Assembly: GCA_019739335.1 (NCBI GenBank)
Contig: CP073261.1
Span: 682,001 to 746,000, forward strand
Source: Erythrobacter sp.
GTDB taxonomy: Bacteria; Pseudomonadota; Alphaproteobacteria; Sphingomonadales; Sphingomonadaceae
Length of the DNA: 64,000 nucleotides
Direction of reading: 5' to 3'
The notes below the pieces were generated by a model that had not been told where the DNA came from, ran no database searches, and was given only the letters and a program-made list of their open reading frames with translations. The position numbers and the translations under genes are program-made. This document shows positions 7,926-16,934 of the stretch, piece after piece; the first letter of the stretch is position 1, and the number at the start of each line of letters is the position of its first letter.

Positions 7926-7942
7926 ATCATACTTTATCATAC
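7926..7942. promoter_or_regulatory. Candidate ParD operator: ATCATAC direct repeat
   Basis: ATCATAC occurs twice with 10-bp spacing (7926-7932 and 7936-7942), beginning two bases upstream of the parD start. One-turn spacing of short direct repeats is typical of ribbon-helix-helix operators. No Shine-Dalgarno-like sequence fits between the repeats and the ATG. Confidence 0.5.
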
Positions 7943-8000
7943 GATCCGCACCTAGCCAAGTGTGAGGGAAAGGAGGTTGGCGGGAGGGTGGCGATCTTTC

Positions 8001-8357
8001 TTATTTTTCGGGGAACGTCCTGACGACCTCGATTTTCCCCACGATCGCCGCGTTGAAACCGGGCAAGTCCTCGGCAGGTATCCAGTACTCCTCGTGCGCC
8101 CTGCCCCCAGCAAGCTGACGTTCGTACCTGTCCAGAAAGTCTTTCCGCACTTCGAAGCGCGTCACAAATCCCGAGCCGCTGCTCGGCACGTTCCAGTCGC
8201 GAGCGATCTTTATCGCGTACTCCTCTGTCGTAACCGGACAGAAAATCGGCTGCTCTGGAAGGCGCGGCGGCCATTCCTTCCAGTCGGATTCTTCAACCAG
8301 CTTGAGTTCGTTCGGGCCTGTAGGCCGCCAGAGGGTCACTGTTTCCACGCAAATCAC
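8001..8357 (-). CDS. Conserved protein, often annotated ADP-ribosylation/crystallin J1-like
   Basis: A 118-residue cytoplasmic protein with conserved-looking blocks: [48 protein letters not shown] and [13 protein letters not shown] recall this family from many proteobacteria under the label ADP-ribosylation/crystallin J1, but that label is weakly supported and no activity is known to me. The GTG start at 8357 overlaps the TGA of cobT (GTGA), so it is translationally coupled to cobT. Whether that coupling reflects function is unknown. Confidence 0.7.
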   Translation of the reverse strand: MICVETVTLWRPTGPNELKLVEESDWKEWPPRLPEQPIFCPVTTEEYAIKIARDWNVPSSGSGFVTRFEVRKDFLDRYERQLAGGRAHEEYWIPAEDLPGFNAAIVGKIEVVRTFPEK

Positions 8358-10174
8358 TCCCCCTCGAATAACCCCGCGAGCTGCTCGATAATCGTCCCGC
8401 CCAGTTGCTCCACATCCATGATCGTCACTGCGCGTTTGTAATAGCGGGTCACGTCATGGCCGATGCCGATGGCGACCAGTTGCACGGGTGACGCCTTTTC
8501 GATCCATTCGATCACCTTGCGCAGGTGGCTCTCGAGATAGCCTGCGGAATTCACGCTCAAGGTCGAATCGTCTACCGGCGCGCCGTCGGAAATCACCATC
8601 AGGATGCGGCGGTCTTCCGTGCGACCCAATAGCCGCTCGTGCGCCCAGAGCAACGCCTCGCCGTCGATGTTCTCCTTCAGCAGCCCTTCGCGCATCATCA
8701 GGCCGAGCGAGCGGCGCGCCCGGCGCATCGGTTCATCGGCCTTCTTGTAGATGATGTGGCGCAGGTCGTTGAGGCGGCCGGGATTGGCGGGGCGACCGTC
8801 CGAAAGCCAGCGCTCGCGGCTTTGCCCGCCCTTCCACGCCCGGGTGGTGAAGCCGAGGATTTCCACCTTCACTCCGCAGCGTTCCAGCGTGCGGGCAAGG
8901 ATATCGGCGCTGATCGCGGCAATCGAGATTGGCCGTCCGCGCATCGAACCCGAATTGTCGATCAGCAGGGTGACGACGGTATCCTTGAACTCCTGCTCCT
9001 GCTCAACCTTGTAGCTGAGCGAAGTGCCGGGGCTGACGATCACCCGCGCCAGCCGTGCGGCATCGAGCAGGCCTTCTTCCTGGTCGAAATCCCAGCTGCG
9101 GTTCTGCTGCGCCATCAGCCGCCGCTGAAGCCGGTTGGCGAGCCGGGTTACCACACTCTGCAATCCCGCCAGCTGGCTGTCGAGATAGGCCCGCAGCCGG
9201 TCCAGCTCCTCGAAATCGCACAGGTCGGTGGCTTCGACGATCTCGTCGAACTCGCTGGTATAGGGGCGGTAGTCGAAGCTATCGGGGATGTCCTGCCACG
9301 GCGCATTGCGGCGCTGGGGGAGCATCATTTCCTCGCCGTCGTCGCCCGGTTCGCCTTCGGCGAGGTTCTCGTCGCCGGTGGCGTCGTCCTGCTCCTCGCC
9401 TTCGCCTTCCTCGCCCTGCGCGCCCTCGGCGCGGACTTCGGGCTGGTCGCTGGCGCCTTCGTCGCCTTCCTTGTCGTCGGGCTTGTCGTCCTTGCCCTCG
9501 GACTCGTCGCCGTCGGCATCATCAAAGCCTTCGTCAGGGTCGAGTTCGGCGGGCACCATGTCGAGGTGCCGCAGCATGGCGATGGAAAGCTTCTGGAAGG
9601 CGGACTGATCGTGGAGCAGATCGGCAAGCTGCTCGAAATCGTCGCCGGTGCGGCTTTCGACGAATTCGCGCACCAGTTCCACGCCCTCGCGCGCCACGTT
9701 CGGGATCGGCTGGCCGGTGAGTTGTTCGCGCAGCAACAGGGCGAGCGCGGTGGGCAGCGGGACATCCTCGGCCACTTCGGCGCGGGCGATGGCACTGCCC
9801 GCCAGCCGCCGGTCCTGGATGGCTGCCAGATTGCCACGCATCCCGAGATATTCGGTCTCGCCGATGGCTTCGTAACGCACCCGCTCGATTGCGTCATAAC
9901 AGGCCCGCGCCTCGGCATCGCCGGGCCGCGCCACGGCGTGCAGGGCGGGATCGTGATGACGCAGCCGCAGCGCAAAGGCATCGGCGAAGCCGCGCGCTTC
10001 CTCCGCCTCGGCAGCAGTGACGTTGCGCGACGGCATCGGCACCCGCGCCGCCTTGCCCGCTTCGGAAGCGGCATCGGCGGTGAAGCCCACTTCCACTTCG
10101 GCATCGCGCGCAATCGCCCGCGCCGCGCCGGTCAGCGCAAGTTTGAAGCGATCGAGAGGGGATTCGTCGGCCAT
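8354..10174 (-). CDS. cobT: Cobaltochelatase subunit CobT
   Basis: A 606-residue protein with the CobT layout: an N-terminal helical domain, a highly acidic linker at about residues 211-283 (runs of D, E and G), and a C-terminal von Willebrand A domain with the MIDAS motif DNSGSM at 406-411. With CobS it forms the AAA+ chaperone part of the aerobic cobaltochelatase CobNST, which inserts cobalt in cobalamin synthesis. Neither cobS nor cobN nor any other cobalamin gene is in the window. In alphaproteobacteria cobS and cobT often stand apart from the other cob genes, so cobS may be far away or this copy may serve another role. Confidence 0.93.
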   Translation of the reverse strand: MADESPLDRFKLALTGAARAIARDAEVEVGFTADAASEAGKAARVPMPSRNVTAAEAEEARGFADAFALRLRHHDPALHAVARPGDAEARACYDAIERVRYEAIGETEYLGMRGNLAAIQDRRLAGSAIARAEVAEDVPLPTALALLLREQLTGQPIPNVAREGVELVREFVESRTGDDFEQLADLLHDQSAFQKLSIAMLRHLDMVPAELDPDEGFDDADGDESEGKDDKPDDKEGDEGASDQPEVRAEGAQGEEGEGEEQDDATGDENLAEGEPGDDGEEMMLPQRRNAPWQDIPDSFDYRPYTSEFDEIVEATDLCDFEELDRLRAYLDSQLAGLQSVVTRLANRLQRRLMAQQNRSWDFDQEEGLLDAARLARVIVSPGTSLSYKVEQEQEFKDTVVTLLIDNSGSMRGRPISIAAISADILARTLERCGVKVEILGFTTRAWKGGQSRERWLSDGRPANPGRLNDLRHIIYKKADEPMRRARRSLGLMMREGLLKENIDGEALLWAHERLLGRTEDRRILMVISDGAPVDDSTLSVNSAGYLESHLRKVIEWIEKASPVQLVAIGIGHDVTRYYKRAVTIMDVEQLGGTIIEQLAGLFEGE

Positions 10175-10222
10175 GGCCGAGCCTATAGAGAGGCAATCCC
10201 TATCGCGGAAGGGTTGCCGGAA

Positions 10223-11041
10223 TCAGTCTGTGGCGGCGGTGAGCGCGCGCATCGCCGCGAGACTGGCGGCAAGGCTGGCCCAGGGATCGGGAGCGTCGTC
10301 GCGTTCGATCAGCCAGTAGGCACGGTCTTCGCCGAATTCCTCCACCAGTGCAGCGAAATCGATGCTTCCCGCGCCGACATCGGCCATTGCCCCGCCCTGG
10401 CCCATGTCCTTCATGTGGAAATGGGTGATCCGGTCCCGGTGCCGGCGGAAGAATTCCAGCGGATCCTCTCCGCCAAGTTGCACCCAGTAGGTATCGAGTT
10501 CAAAGCCGATGCGCGGATCGAAATCGCGCAGCATCAGGTCGATCGGGCGCACGCCGTCGATCGTGGCGAATTCGAAGTCGTGCGCGTGGTAGGCAAGCTG
10601 GATGCCCTCCGCCTCGGCCAAGGGGGCGATTGCGTTGAGCCGCGCGATCCAGCCACGCCACTGCTCCAGCGTGGTGCGCTCCTCGACCGGCAGATAGGCG
10701 AGGATCAGCGTGTCGGTGCACATCGCCTTGGCTTCCGCCAGCGCGCGGGCGGGATCGTCGCGCAGCAATTCCCAGCCGACGTGGACCGCCGCCACGTCCA
10801 GCCCCAGCCGGGTGGTTTCGCGGCACATCTCGGCCGAACGGTCGCCGAAGGTGCGCGCAAATTCCACCTCGTCGAACCCCATCGCAGCGATGCGCTGCAA
10901 GGTGGCGATGGGATCGCGCGCCATGTCTTCCCGCACGGTATAGAGTTGCACGCCGATGGGTGGCCGCTCCGCTTCGACCATGGTGGTGCAACCGCTGGCG
11001 GCGAGACCCGCCAGCAGGGCGAAGGCGATGCGGGCGTTCAA
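10223..11041 (-). CDS. Sugar phosphate isomerase/epimerase-like TIM-barrel lipoprotein
   Basis: A 272-residue protein of the xylose isomerase-like TIM-barrel superfamily (IolE/sugar phosphate isomerase group). Features include IGVQLYTVREDMARDP near the N-terminus, VAAVHVGWE, LAYHAHDFEF, IGFELDTYWVQLGGEDP and ITHFHMKDMG; the His, Glu and Asp residues in these blocks are the usual metal ligands. The first 18 residues form a lipoprotein signal ending LAASGC, so the enzyme is predicted to be membrane-anchored outside the cytoplasm. The start is TTG at 11041, overlapping the TGA of the upstream DUF4197 gene (TTGA). The substrate is unknown. Confidence 0.8.
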   Translation of the reverse strand: MNARIAFALLAGLAASGCTTMVEAERPPIGVQLYTVREDMARDPIATLQRIAAMGFDEVEFARTFGDRSAEMCRETTRLGLDVAAVHVGWELLRDDPARALAEAKAMCTDTLILAYLPVEERTTLEQWRGWIARLNAIAPLAEAEGIQLAYHAHDFEFATIDGVRPIDLMLRDFDPRIGFELDTYWVQLGGEDPLEFFRRHRDRITHFHMKDMGQGGAMADVGAGSIDFAALVEEFGEDRAYWLIERDDAPDPWASLAASLAAMRALTAATD

Positions 11042-11733
11042 AACGCTCCTCCCGCGCCGAGAACGCCGATCAGCAGCGGATCGTTGGTGGAGCGCGGGTT
11101 GGCGCGGATCGCGCTTTCCTCCACGCCCATTTCGCGCCAGATCGCATTGTCGACACTGCGGCTGATGTTTTGCGCCACGCCAGACACGTCGATCCCCGTG
11201 AGGCCCGCGAGCAGTTCGCCGACCAGCGGCTCCTGCGCGATGCGCATCGCCTGCCCCAGTTCGGGCACCATCGCTTCGATCAGCGTCGTCCCCATCGAAT
11301 CGCGCAGGAAGCCGGTTGCAGCGGTCGGCCCGCCATTGATGAGCGCCACGGCGTTCTGGATGCCGATCACCCGCACGGCATCGGTCACGATAGGCGCGGC
11401 CCGCTCCGCCCCCTGGATGGCGATATCGGCGAAGGCGTCCTGCAACCGGTCGCGGAACAGCGCCGAAGTCAGAATGGTCGAGACCACCCCGCCGCGCGCG
11501 CCAAGGAGGTTCTGCAAGCCGATCGCGGCCACCTGCTCGTCCCAGAACCCGCCCGGAGCGACCAGTCGCGCAAAGGCCCGTTCGCTGGAGAGGTAGAGCA
11601 AGCGGCGCACCGCATCGACCAGACTGTAACCGCCCATGCTTTCGCAAGCAGGCAGAGCAAGCAATGCCCCGCTCGCGCCCAGTCCGGCGATGAAACGGCG
11701 GCGATTGCTCGTAAAATCGGCGATTTCGGTCAT
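11038..11733 (-). CDS. DUF4197 family exported protein
   Basis: A 231-residue protein with a twin-arginine-like leader (NRRRFIAGLGASG) and a possible lipobox (ALPAC at about residue 30). The body matches my memory of DUF4197: IVTDAVRVIGIQNAVALING, then GPTAATGFLRDSM, and a C-terminal SAIRANPRST followed by DPLLIGVLG. The domain has no known function. It overlaps the downstream isomerase-like gene by 4 bp (TTGA), which suggests the two envelope proteins are made together. The ATG lies 52 bp from the divergent priA start, so the two genes share a short promoter region. Confidence 0.78.
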   Translation of the reverse strand: MTEIADFTSNRRRFIAGLGASGALLALPACESMGGYSLVDAVRRLLYLSSERAFARLVAPGGFWDEQVAAIGLQNLLGARGGVVSTILTSALFRDRLQDAFADIAIQGAERAAPIVTDAVRVIGIQNAVALINGGPTAATGFLRDSMGTTLIEAMVPELGQAMRIAQEPLVGELLAGLTGIDVSGVAQNISRSVDNAIWREMGVEESAIRANPRSTNDPLLIGVLGAGGAF

Positions 11734-11785
11734 AATGCGACTCCTCTCCTTGCCGCGTGGATAACCCAGCGGCCATATAAGGTCG

Positions 11786-13957
11786 ATGCCAATAACCCGC
11801 GCCCGACTACTGGTGATGAACGCCGCGCTCGGTCCGCTCGACTACCGTGTGCCAGAAGGCATGACGGTGGAATTTGGTTCCGTTGTCGTGGCTCCACTTG
11901 GCCCCCGGCAAGTGATCGGGATCGTGTGGGAGCCAGACCGCCTGCCCGGTGCACCCGTCGATGAAGCGAAGCTGCGGCCTTTGCACTCTGTGCTCGACGT
12001 ACCCCCGATCCACGGGGCGCTACGGCGGCTGATCGAATGGACTGCGGACTATTACATCGCTCCGTTGGCGGCAGTGGCGCGGATGGTGATCGCCAGCGGC
12101 GGCGCGCTGCGTGGCCCGGCCACCATGACCGAATACCGCCTGTCGGGCGGGATGCCCGAACGGATGACCCCGCAGCGCGAACACGCCTTGGGCGCGCTGG
12201 AGGGAGAGCAGGCGACGATCCGCGAACTGGCGGGGATAGCCGGCGTTTCCGAAGGGGTATTGCGCGGGCTGGTCAATCAGGGCGTGCTCGAACCCGTCGA
12301 AGTCGATGTCGACCGCCCCTATCCACGCGCCAGTCACGATTTCTCCCAACCAGAACTGAGCGCTGACCAGCGGGCTGTGGCGGCGCGACTGGTGGCGGCG
12401 GTGGAGGTGGAGAAATTCGCCCCGATCCTGCTCGACGGCGTGACGGGTTCGGGCAAGACCGAAACCTATTTCGAAGCCGTGGCAGCGGCGCTGAAGGCCC
12501 GGCGGCAAGTGCTGGTGCTGCTGCCCGAAATCGCGCTGACCGAGGCCTTCCTCAAGCGCTTCGAGACCCGCTTCGGCGCGGCTCCCGTCATCTGGCACTC
12601 CAGCCTCAAGAGCACCGAACGCCGCCGCGCCTGGCGCGCGATTGCCAGCGGTGAGGCGCAGGTGGTGGTCGGCGCGCGCTCGGCGCTGTTTCTGCCCTTT
12701 GTGCGGCTGGGGCTGATCGTTGTCGATGAAGCGCACGAGGTGAGCTTCAAGCAGGAAGACGGGGTCCGCTACAACGCCCGCGACGTTGCGGTAATGCGCG
12801 CGCATTTCGAACGGCTGCCGGTGGTGCTCGCCAGCGCTACCCCGGCGCTCGAAAGCCTGCACATGGCGGACACCGGCGTTTACGAAAAGCTGGTGCTCCC
12901 CGCGCGGTTCGGCGGGGCGCAGATGCCCGTGATCCGGCTGGTCGACCTGACGCAGGACCAGCCCGAACGCGGCGCGTGGATATCCCCGCCGCTGCGCGCG
13001 GCGATGGTCGAGCGGCTGGAACGGGGCGAGCAATCGCTGCTGTTCCTCAACCGGCGCGGCTATGCGCCGCTGACCTTGTGCCGCCATTGCGGGTTCCGCT
13101 TCCAGTGCCCCAATTGCAGCGCCTGGCTGGTCGAGCACCGCCTCAGCCGCCGCCTCGCCTGCCACCACTGCGGGCATGAGACCACTCCGCCCGCCAATTG
13201 CCCCGAATGCGGCGAGCCAGATTGCCTCGTCGCCTGCGGCCCCGGCGTCGAGCGGATTGCCGACGAGGTGGCGGAAATGCTGCCCGAAGCGCGGGTGGCG
13301 CTGGTGACATCGGACACGATCAACACACCCGAGAAAGCCGCCGAATTCGTGGCCATGGCCGAAGGCGGAGCCATCGACGTGATCGTCGGCACACAACTGG
13401 TGACCAAGGGCTTCCACTTCCCCGAATTGACGCTGGTGGGCGTGATCGACGCCGACCTCGGGCTCGAAGGGGGCGATCTGCGCGCCGCCGAGCGGACCTA
13501 CCAGCAGGTCGCCCAGGTGGCCGGGCGCGCAGGGCGCGGGGCCAAGCCGGGCGAAGTGCTGATCCAGACCCGCCATCCCGACGCGGCGGTGATCGCCGCG
13601 CTCGAAGCGGGCGATCGCGACGCCTTCTACGCCGCCGAGACCGATGCCCGCCGCCACGCGGGCGCCCCGCCGTTCGGGCGCTGGGCGGCGATCATCGTGT
13701 CCAGCGAGGACGATGCCGAGGCACGGATGGCCGCGAACCGCATCGGCGATACAAGGCCGCGGCTCGACGACGTGATGATCCTCGGCCCCGCCCCCGCGCC
13801 GCTGTCGCTGCTACGCGGGCGCTATCGCTATCGGCTGCTGTTGAATGCGCGGCGGAGTGCGGAGTTGCAGAAGGTGATCCGGCAGTGGCTGGCGCAGGTC
13901 CAACACCCGCCGGGAGTGCGGGTGGGGGTGGATATCGATCCCTACAGCTTCGTCTGA
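11786..13957 (+). CDS. priA: Primosomal protein N' (replication restart helicase PriA)
   Basis: A 723-residue protein. Walker A is GVTGSGKTE (about residues 218-226) and a DEAH box (VVDEAHE) lies near 313, giving the superfamily 2 helicase core. A cysteine-rich zinc module follows (CRHCGFRFQCPNC, CHHCGHETTPPANCPECG), which is specific to PriA. The N-terminal DNA-binding domain (LDYRVPEGMTVEFGSVVVAPLG) is complete. PriA reloads the replicative helicase at stalled forks in the cytoplasm. Length and motifs are normal. Confidence 0.97.
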   Translation: MPITRARLLVMNAALGPLDYRVPEGMTVEFGSVVVAPLGPRQVIGIVWEPDRLPGAPVDEAKLRPLHSVLDVPPIHGALRRLIEWTADYYIAPLAAVARMVIASGGALRGPATMTEYRLSGGMPERMTPQREHALGALEGEQATIRELAGIAGVSEGVLRGLVNQGVLEPVEVDVDRPYPRASHDFSQPELSADQRAVAARLVAAVEVEKFAPILLDGVTGSGKTETYFEAVAAALKARRQVLVLLPEIALTEAFLKRFETRFGAAPVIWHSSLKSTERRRAWRAIASGEAQVVVGARSALFLPFVRLGLIVVDEAHEVSFKQEDGVRYNARDVAVMRAHFERLPVVLASATPALESLHMADTGVYEKLVLPARFGGAQMPVIRLVDLTQDQPERGAWISPPLRAAMVERLERGEQSLLFLNRRGYAPLTLCRHCGFRFQCPNCSAWLVEHRLSRRLACHHCGHETTPPANCPECGEPDCLVACGPGVERIADEVAEMLPEARVALVTSDTINTPEKAAEFVAMAEGGAIDVIVGTQLVTKGFHFPELTLVGVIDADLGLEGGDLRAAERTYQQVAQVAGRAGRGAKPGEVLIQTRHPDAAVIAALEAGDRDAFYAAETDARRHAGAPPFGRWAAIIVSSEDDAEARMAANRIGDTRPRLDDVMILGPAPAPLSLLRGRYRYRLLLNARRSAELQKVIRQWLAQVQHPPGVRVGVDIDPYSFV

Positions 13958-14270
13958 CCGCGACAGTCCATGGTGGGCCCAACCGTGATGCAACCCGATC
14001 GCATCGCAACCGATCACCGAGGGTTCACTTCTTCCCTGTCAAAGCACTTGCCACTGCGAGGGATCATCCCGGTCGTCGAGGAGCGGAATCACTGCGCGCC
14101 TCATTGCGCACCAGTCCCAGTTCATTTCCCGTCCGCGCTGCGTCACCCCGGATTGCTCCCTGCAGGCAAGCTACGAGGCAACCGCCGTTGAAGGCACCGC
14201 CTGCGCCGCTGGTATTGGACGGATCCGGGCGGTCCCGTGGTGGCGGTATTCTTAATCGTTCGATCTCCGG
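13958..14270. other. Intergenic stretch without recognisable gene
   Basis: About 310 bp between the convergent priA and manD genes. No convincing frame, RNA gene or terminator with a T-run was recognised on either strand. It may simply hold the 3' ends of both transcripts. Confidence 0.5.
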
Positions 14271-15479
14271 TCACCAGTTCCACATCGTACCGTCGTCCAG
14301 CCGCGCGACGGGAAGGAAAGCGCGGTCATAGGGGTATTTGGCCGCGAGCTCCTCGTCGATATCAACGCCGTGCCCCGGTGTTTCGCCACAGATCATGAAG
14401 CCGTTTTCAAAACGATAATCGTGCGGGAAAACCGCATCGGTCGCCTCGGTATGGCGCATATACTCCTGGATGCCGAAATTGGGCACCCAGGTATCGAAAT
14501 GCAGTGCCGTTCCCATGGTGACGGGCGACAGGTCGGTGGCGCCGTGGCAGCCGGTGCGGACCTGATAGAGGCTGGCAAGATCGGCGATCCGGCGCAGGTG
14601 CGTCACCCCGCCCGCACCGACGATGGTGCAGCGGATGTAATCGATCAGCTGGTTCTGGATCAGATCCTTGCAGTCCCAGATGGTGTTGAAAATCTCCCCC
14701 ACTGCCAGCGGCGTCGTGGTGTGCTGGCGCACCAGCTTAAAGGCTTCCTGATTTTCCGCCGGGGTGCAGTCTTCCAGCCAGAACAACTGATAAGGCTCCA
14801 GCATCTTGCCGAGGTTCGCCGCTTCTTGCGGGGTGTAACGATGGTGCCCGTCGTGCAGCAGGTGATGGTCGAAACCGTAGGTCTCGCGCAGCCTCTCGAA
14901 CAGTTTTGGGATGGTGTTCAGCGCCCTGCGGGTGTCCCAGCCGGTGACGCTGGGCAGGTCGGCATCGGCGGGTTCGTAATGCAGCGTTCCGCGCCCCACT
15001 CCGTACACATCCTTGACGCCCGGAATGCCGGTCTGCGCGCGGATCGCCTTGTAGCCCATGTCGATATAGGCACCCACGGCTTCCACCGTCTGGCCAATGT
15101 CGCTTCCATTGGCATGGCCATAGACCATCACCCGGTCACGGCTCTTGCCGCCGAGTAACTGGTAGAGCGGCATCCCGGCGCACTTGGCCTTGATGTCCCA
15201 CAGCGCCACATCGACCGCCGCGATCGCGCGCATGGTGACAGGTCCGCGCCGCCAATAGGCACCGCGATAGAGATACTGCCAAACGTCTTCGATCCGGCTC
15301 GCATCCATGCCGATCAGGCAGGGGATCACGTGATCTTCGAGATAGGACACCACCGATAGCTCGCGCCCGTTGAGCGTTGCATCGCCAATACCGTAGACGC
15401 CCTGATCGGTCTCGATCTTGAGCGTCACGAAATTGCGCCCCGGACAGGTAGTGATTAGTCTGGCGGCGGTGATTTTCAT
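14271..15479 (-). CDS. manD: D-mannonate dehydratase, enolase superfamily (RspA/ManD type)
   Basis: A 402-residue enolase-superfamily enzyme that dehydrates D-mannonate to 2-keto-3-deoxygluconate in the cytoplasm. Counting from [10 protein letters not shown], the residues known for the Novosphingobium aromaticivorans enzyme fall at identical positions: Arg147 and Tyr159 (general base pair), metal ligands Asp210, Glu236 and Glu262, and His212. That makes true mannonate activity likely rather than the low-efficiency subgroup. The ATG at 15479 follows a GGGGAAGAG ribosome site; an upstream start would add eight residues. It is divergent from uxaC-uxuB with only 54 bp between, so all three are probably induced together by hexuronate. 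Confidence 0.94.
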   Translation of the reverse strand: MKITAARLITTCPGRNFVTLKIETDQGVYGIGDATLNGRELSVVSYLEDHVIPCLIGMDASRIEDVWQYLYRGAYWRRGPVTMRAIAAVDVALWDIKAKCAGMPLYQLLGGKSRDRVMVYGHANGSDIGQTVEAVGAYIDMGYKAIRAQTGIPGVKDVYGVGRGTLHYEPADADLPSVTGWDTRRALNTIPKLFERLRETYGFDHHLLHDGHHRYTPQEAANLGKMLEPYQLFWLEDCTPAENQEAFKLVRQHTTTPLAVGEIFNTIWDCKDLIQNQLIDYIRCTIVGAGGVTHLRRIADLASLYQVRTGCHGATDLSPVTMGTALHFDTWVPNFGIQEYMRHTEATDAVFPHDYRFENGFMICGETPGHGVDIDEELAAKYPYDRAFLPVARLDDGTMWNW

Positions 15480-15533
15480 GGCATCTCTTCCCCTGTGCAA
15501 ACGGGCAAATGGCCCTTAAGCACTCGTGCGCAG

Positions 15534-16934
15534 ATGACCAAGCCCCTGATCCTTCATCCGGACCGCCTGTTCCCCGCCGATCCGGCGACCCGCGATCTCG
15601 CGCGAACGATCTATGCCACGGTGAAGGATCTGCCGATCATCAGCCCGCACGGGCATACAGATCCCGAGTGGTGGGCCAGCAACGCGTCTTTCACCAATGC
15701 AACTGACCTGCTGCTGAAGCCCGATCACTACCTGTTTCGGATGCTCTATTCGCAGGGGGTGATGCTGGAAGACCTCGGCATCGGCAATCCCGCTACCGAC
15801 CCGCGCGAGGGCTGGCGGCTGTTTGCCGAACGCTACCGCCTGTTTCGCGGCACCCCGTCGCGTATGTGGCTCGACTGGGTGTTTGCCGAAGGGTTCGGGA
15901 TCGACGTGGCGCTCGAGGGGGCGACCGCCGATCTCTATTTCGATACCATTGGCGATAAACTGGCGACCGACGCCTTCCGTCCGCGCGCGCTGTTCGAAAG
16001 ATACAACATCGAAGTGATCGCCACCACCGAGGCCCCGCTCGACGACCTGCGCCATCACCGGACAATTCGCGAAAGCGGCTGGAGCGGGCGCGTGATTACC
16101 GCTTATCGACCCGACCCTGTGGTCGATCCCGAATTTGAAGGCTTTCGCGATAACCTCGGGGCACTGGCCGAACTGACGGGAGAGGACTGCTTCACCTGGC
16201 GCGGCTATCTCGCCGCGCACCGCCAGCGCCGTGCCTATTTCGCCGCGATGGGCGCGACCTCGACCGATCACGGCCACCCCACCGCCCGCACAGCCGATCT
16301 CGCGCCTGCCGAGGCCGAGGCGCTGTTTGCGCGGGTGACGCAGGCCAATGTCTCGCCGCAGGACGCCGAACTGTTCCGCGCGCAGATGCTCACCGAAATG
16401 GCCGGGATGAGCGTGGATGACGGGCTGGTGATGCAGTTGCACCCCGGCGTCTGTCGAAACCACAACGCGAAGCTGTTCGAACGATTCGGGCGCGACAAGG
16501 GGGCGGACATTCCGCTGCCCTGCGAATATGTCCACGCGCTGCGCCCGCTGCTGAACAGATATGGCAACGTTCCCGCCTTCACCTTCATCGTATTCACGCT
16601 GGACGAGACCAGCTATGCCCGCGAACTCGCGCCGCTGGCGGGTCATTATCCGGCGATGAAGCTGGGCCCGGCCTGGTGGTTCAACGACAGTCCCGAAGGG
16701 ATGCGCCGCTTCCGCGAGATGACCACCGAGACGGCGGGATTCTCCAACACAGTCGGCTTCAACGACGATACCCGTGCGTTCCTCTCAATACCCGCGCGCC
16801 ACGATATGGCCCGGCGGATGGACTGCGGCTTCCTTGCCCGGCTGGTGGTCGAACACCGGATGGAGGAATGGGAAGCCGTCGAGGTGGCCCAGGATCTGGC
16901 CTACAATCTGGCCAAGCAGGCTTACAAGCTTTGA
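15534..16934 (+). CDS. uxaC: Glucuronate isomerase
   Basis: A 466-residue uronate isomerase that converts D-glucuronate to D-fructuronate (and galacturonate to tagaturonate). Family features include LILHPDRLFPAD, IISPHGHTDPEWWA (metal-binding HxH near residue 36), ATTEAPLDDLRHH, QLHPGVCRNHN and GPAWWFNDSPEGM. Length is normal for UxaC. The ATG at 15534 is preferred over an upstream in-frame ATG that would extend the protein by 13 unconserved residues. It is the first gene of a two-gene unit with uxuB, which it overlaps by 4 bp. The pathway context is degradation of the glucuronic acid released from xylan side chains. Confidence 0.95.
   Translation: MTKPLILHPDRLFPADPATRDLARTIYATVKDLPIISPHGHTDPEWWASNASFTNATDLLLKPDHYLFRMLYSQGVMLEDLGIGNPATDPREGWRLFAERYRLFRGTPSRMWLDWVFAEGFGIDVALEGATADLYFDTIGDKLATDAFRPRALFERYNIEVIATTEAPLDDLRHHRTIRESGWSGRVITAYRPDPVVDPEFEGFRDNLGALAELTGEDCFTWRGYLAAHRQRRAYFAAMGATSTDHGHPTARTADLAPAEAEALFARVTQANVSPQDAELFRAQMLTEMAGMSVDDGLVMQLHPGVCRNHNAKLFERFGRDKGADIPLPCEYVHALRPLLNRYGNVPAFTFIVFTLDETSYARELAPLAGHYPAMKLGPAWWFNDSPEGMRRFREMTTETAGFSNTVGFNDDTRAFLSIPARHDMARRMDCGFLARLVVEHRMEEWEAVEVAQDLAYNLAKQAYKL

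Noticed and set aside
8639..11596. 985-codon open frame on the plus strand
   Set aside because: Antisense to cobT and the isomerase/DUF4197 genes, which have clear family motifs. The translation is Arg/Gly/His-rich with no recognisable domain, a by-product of high GC.
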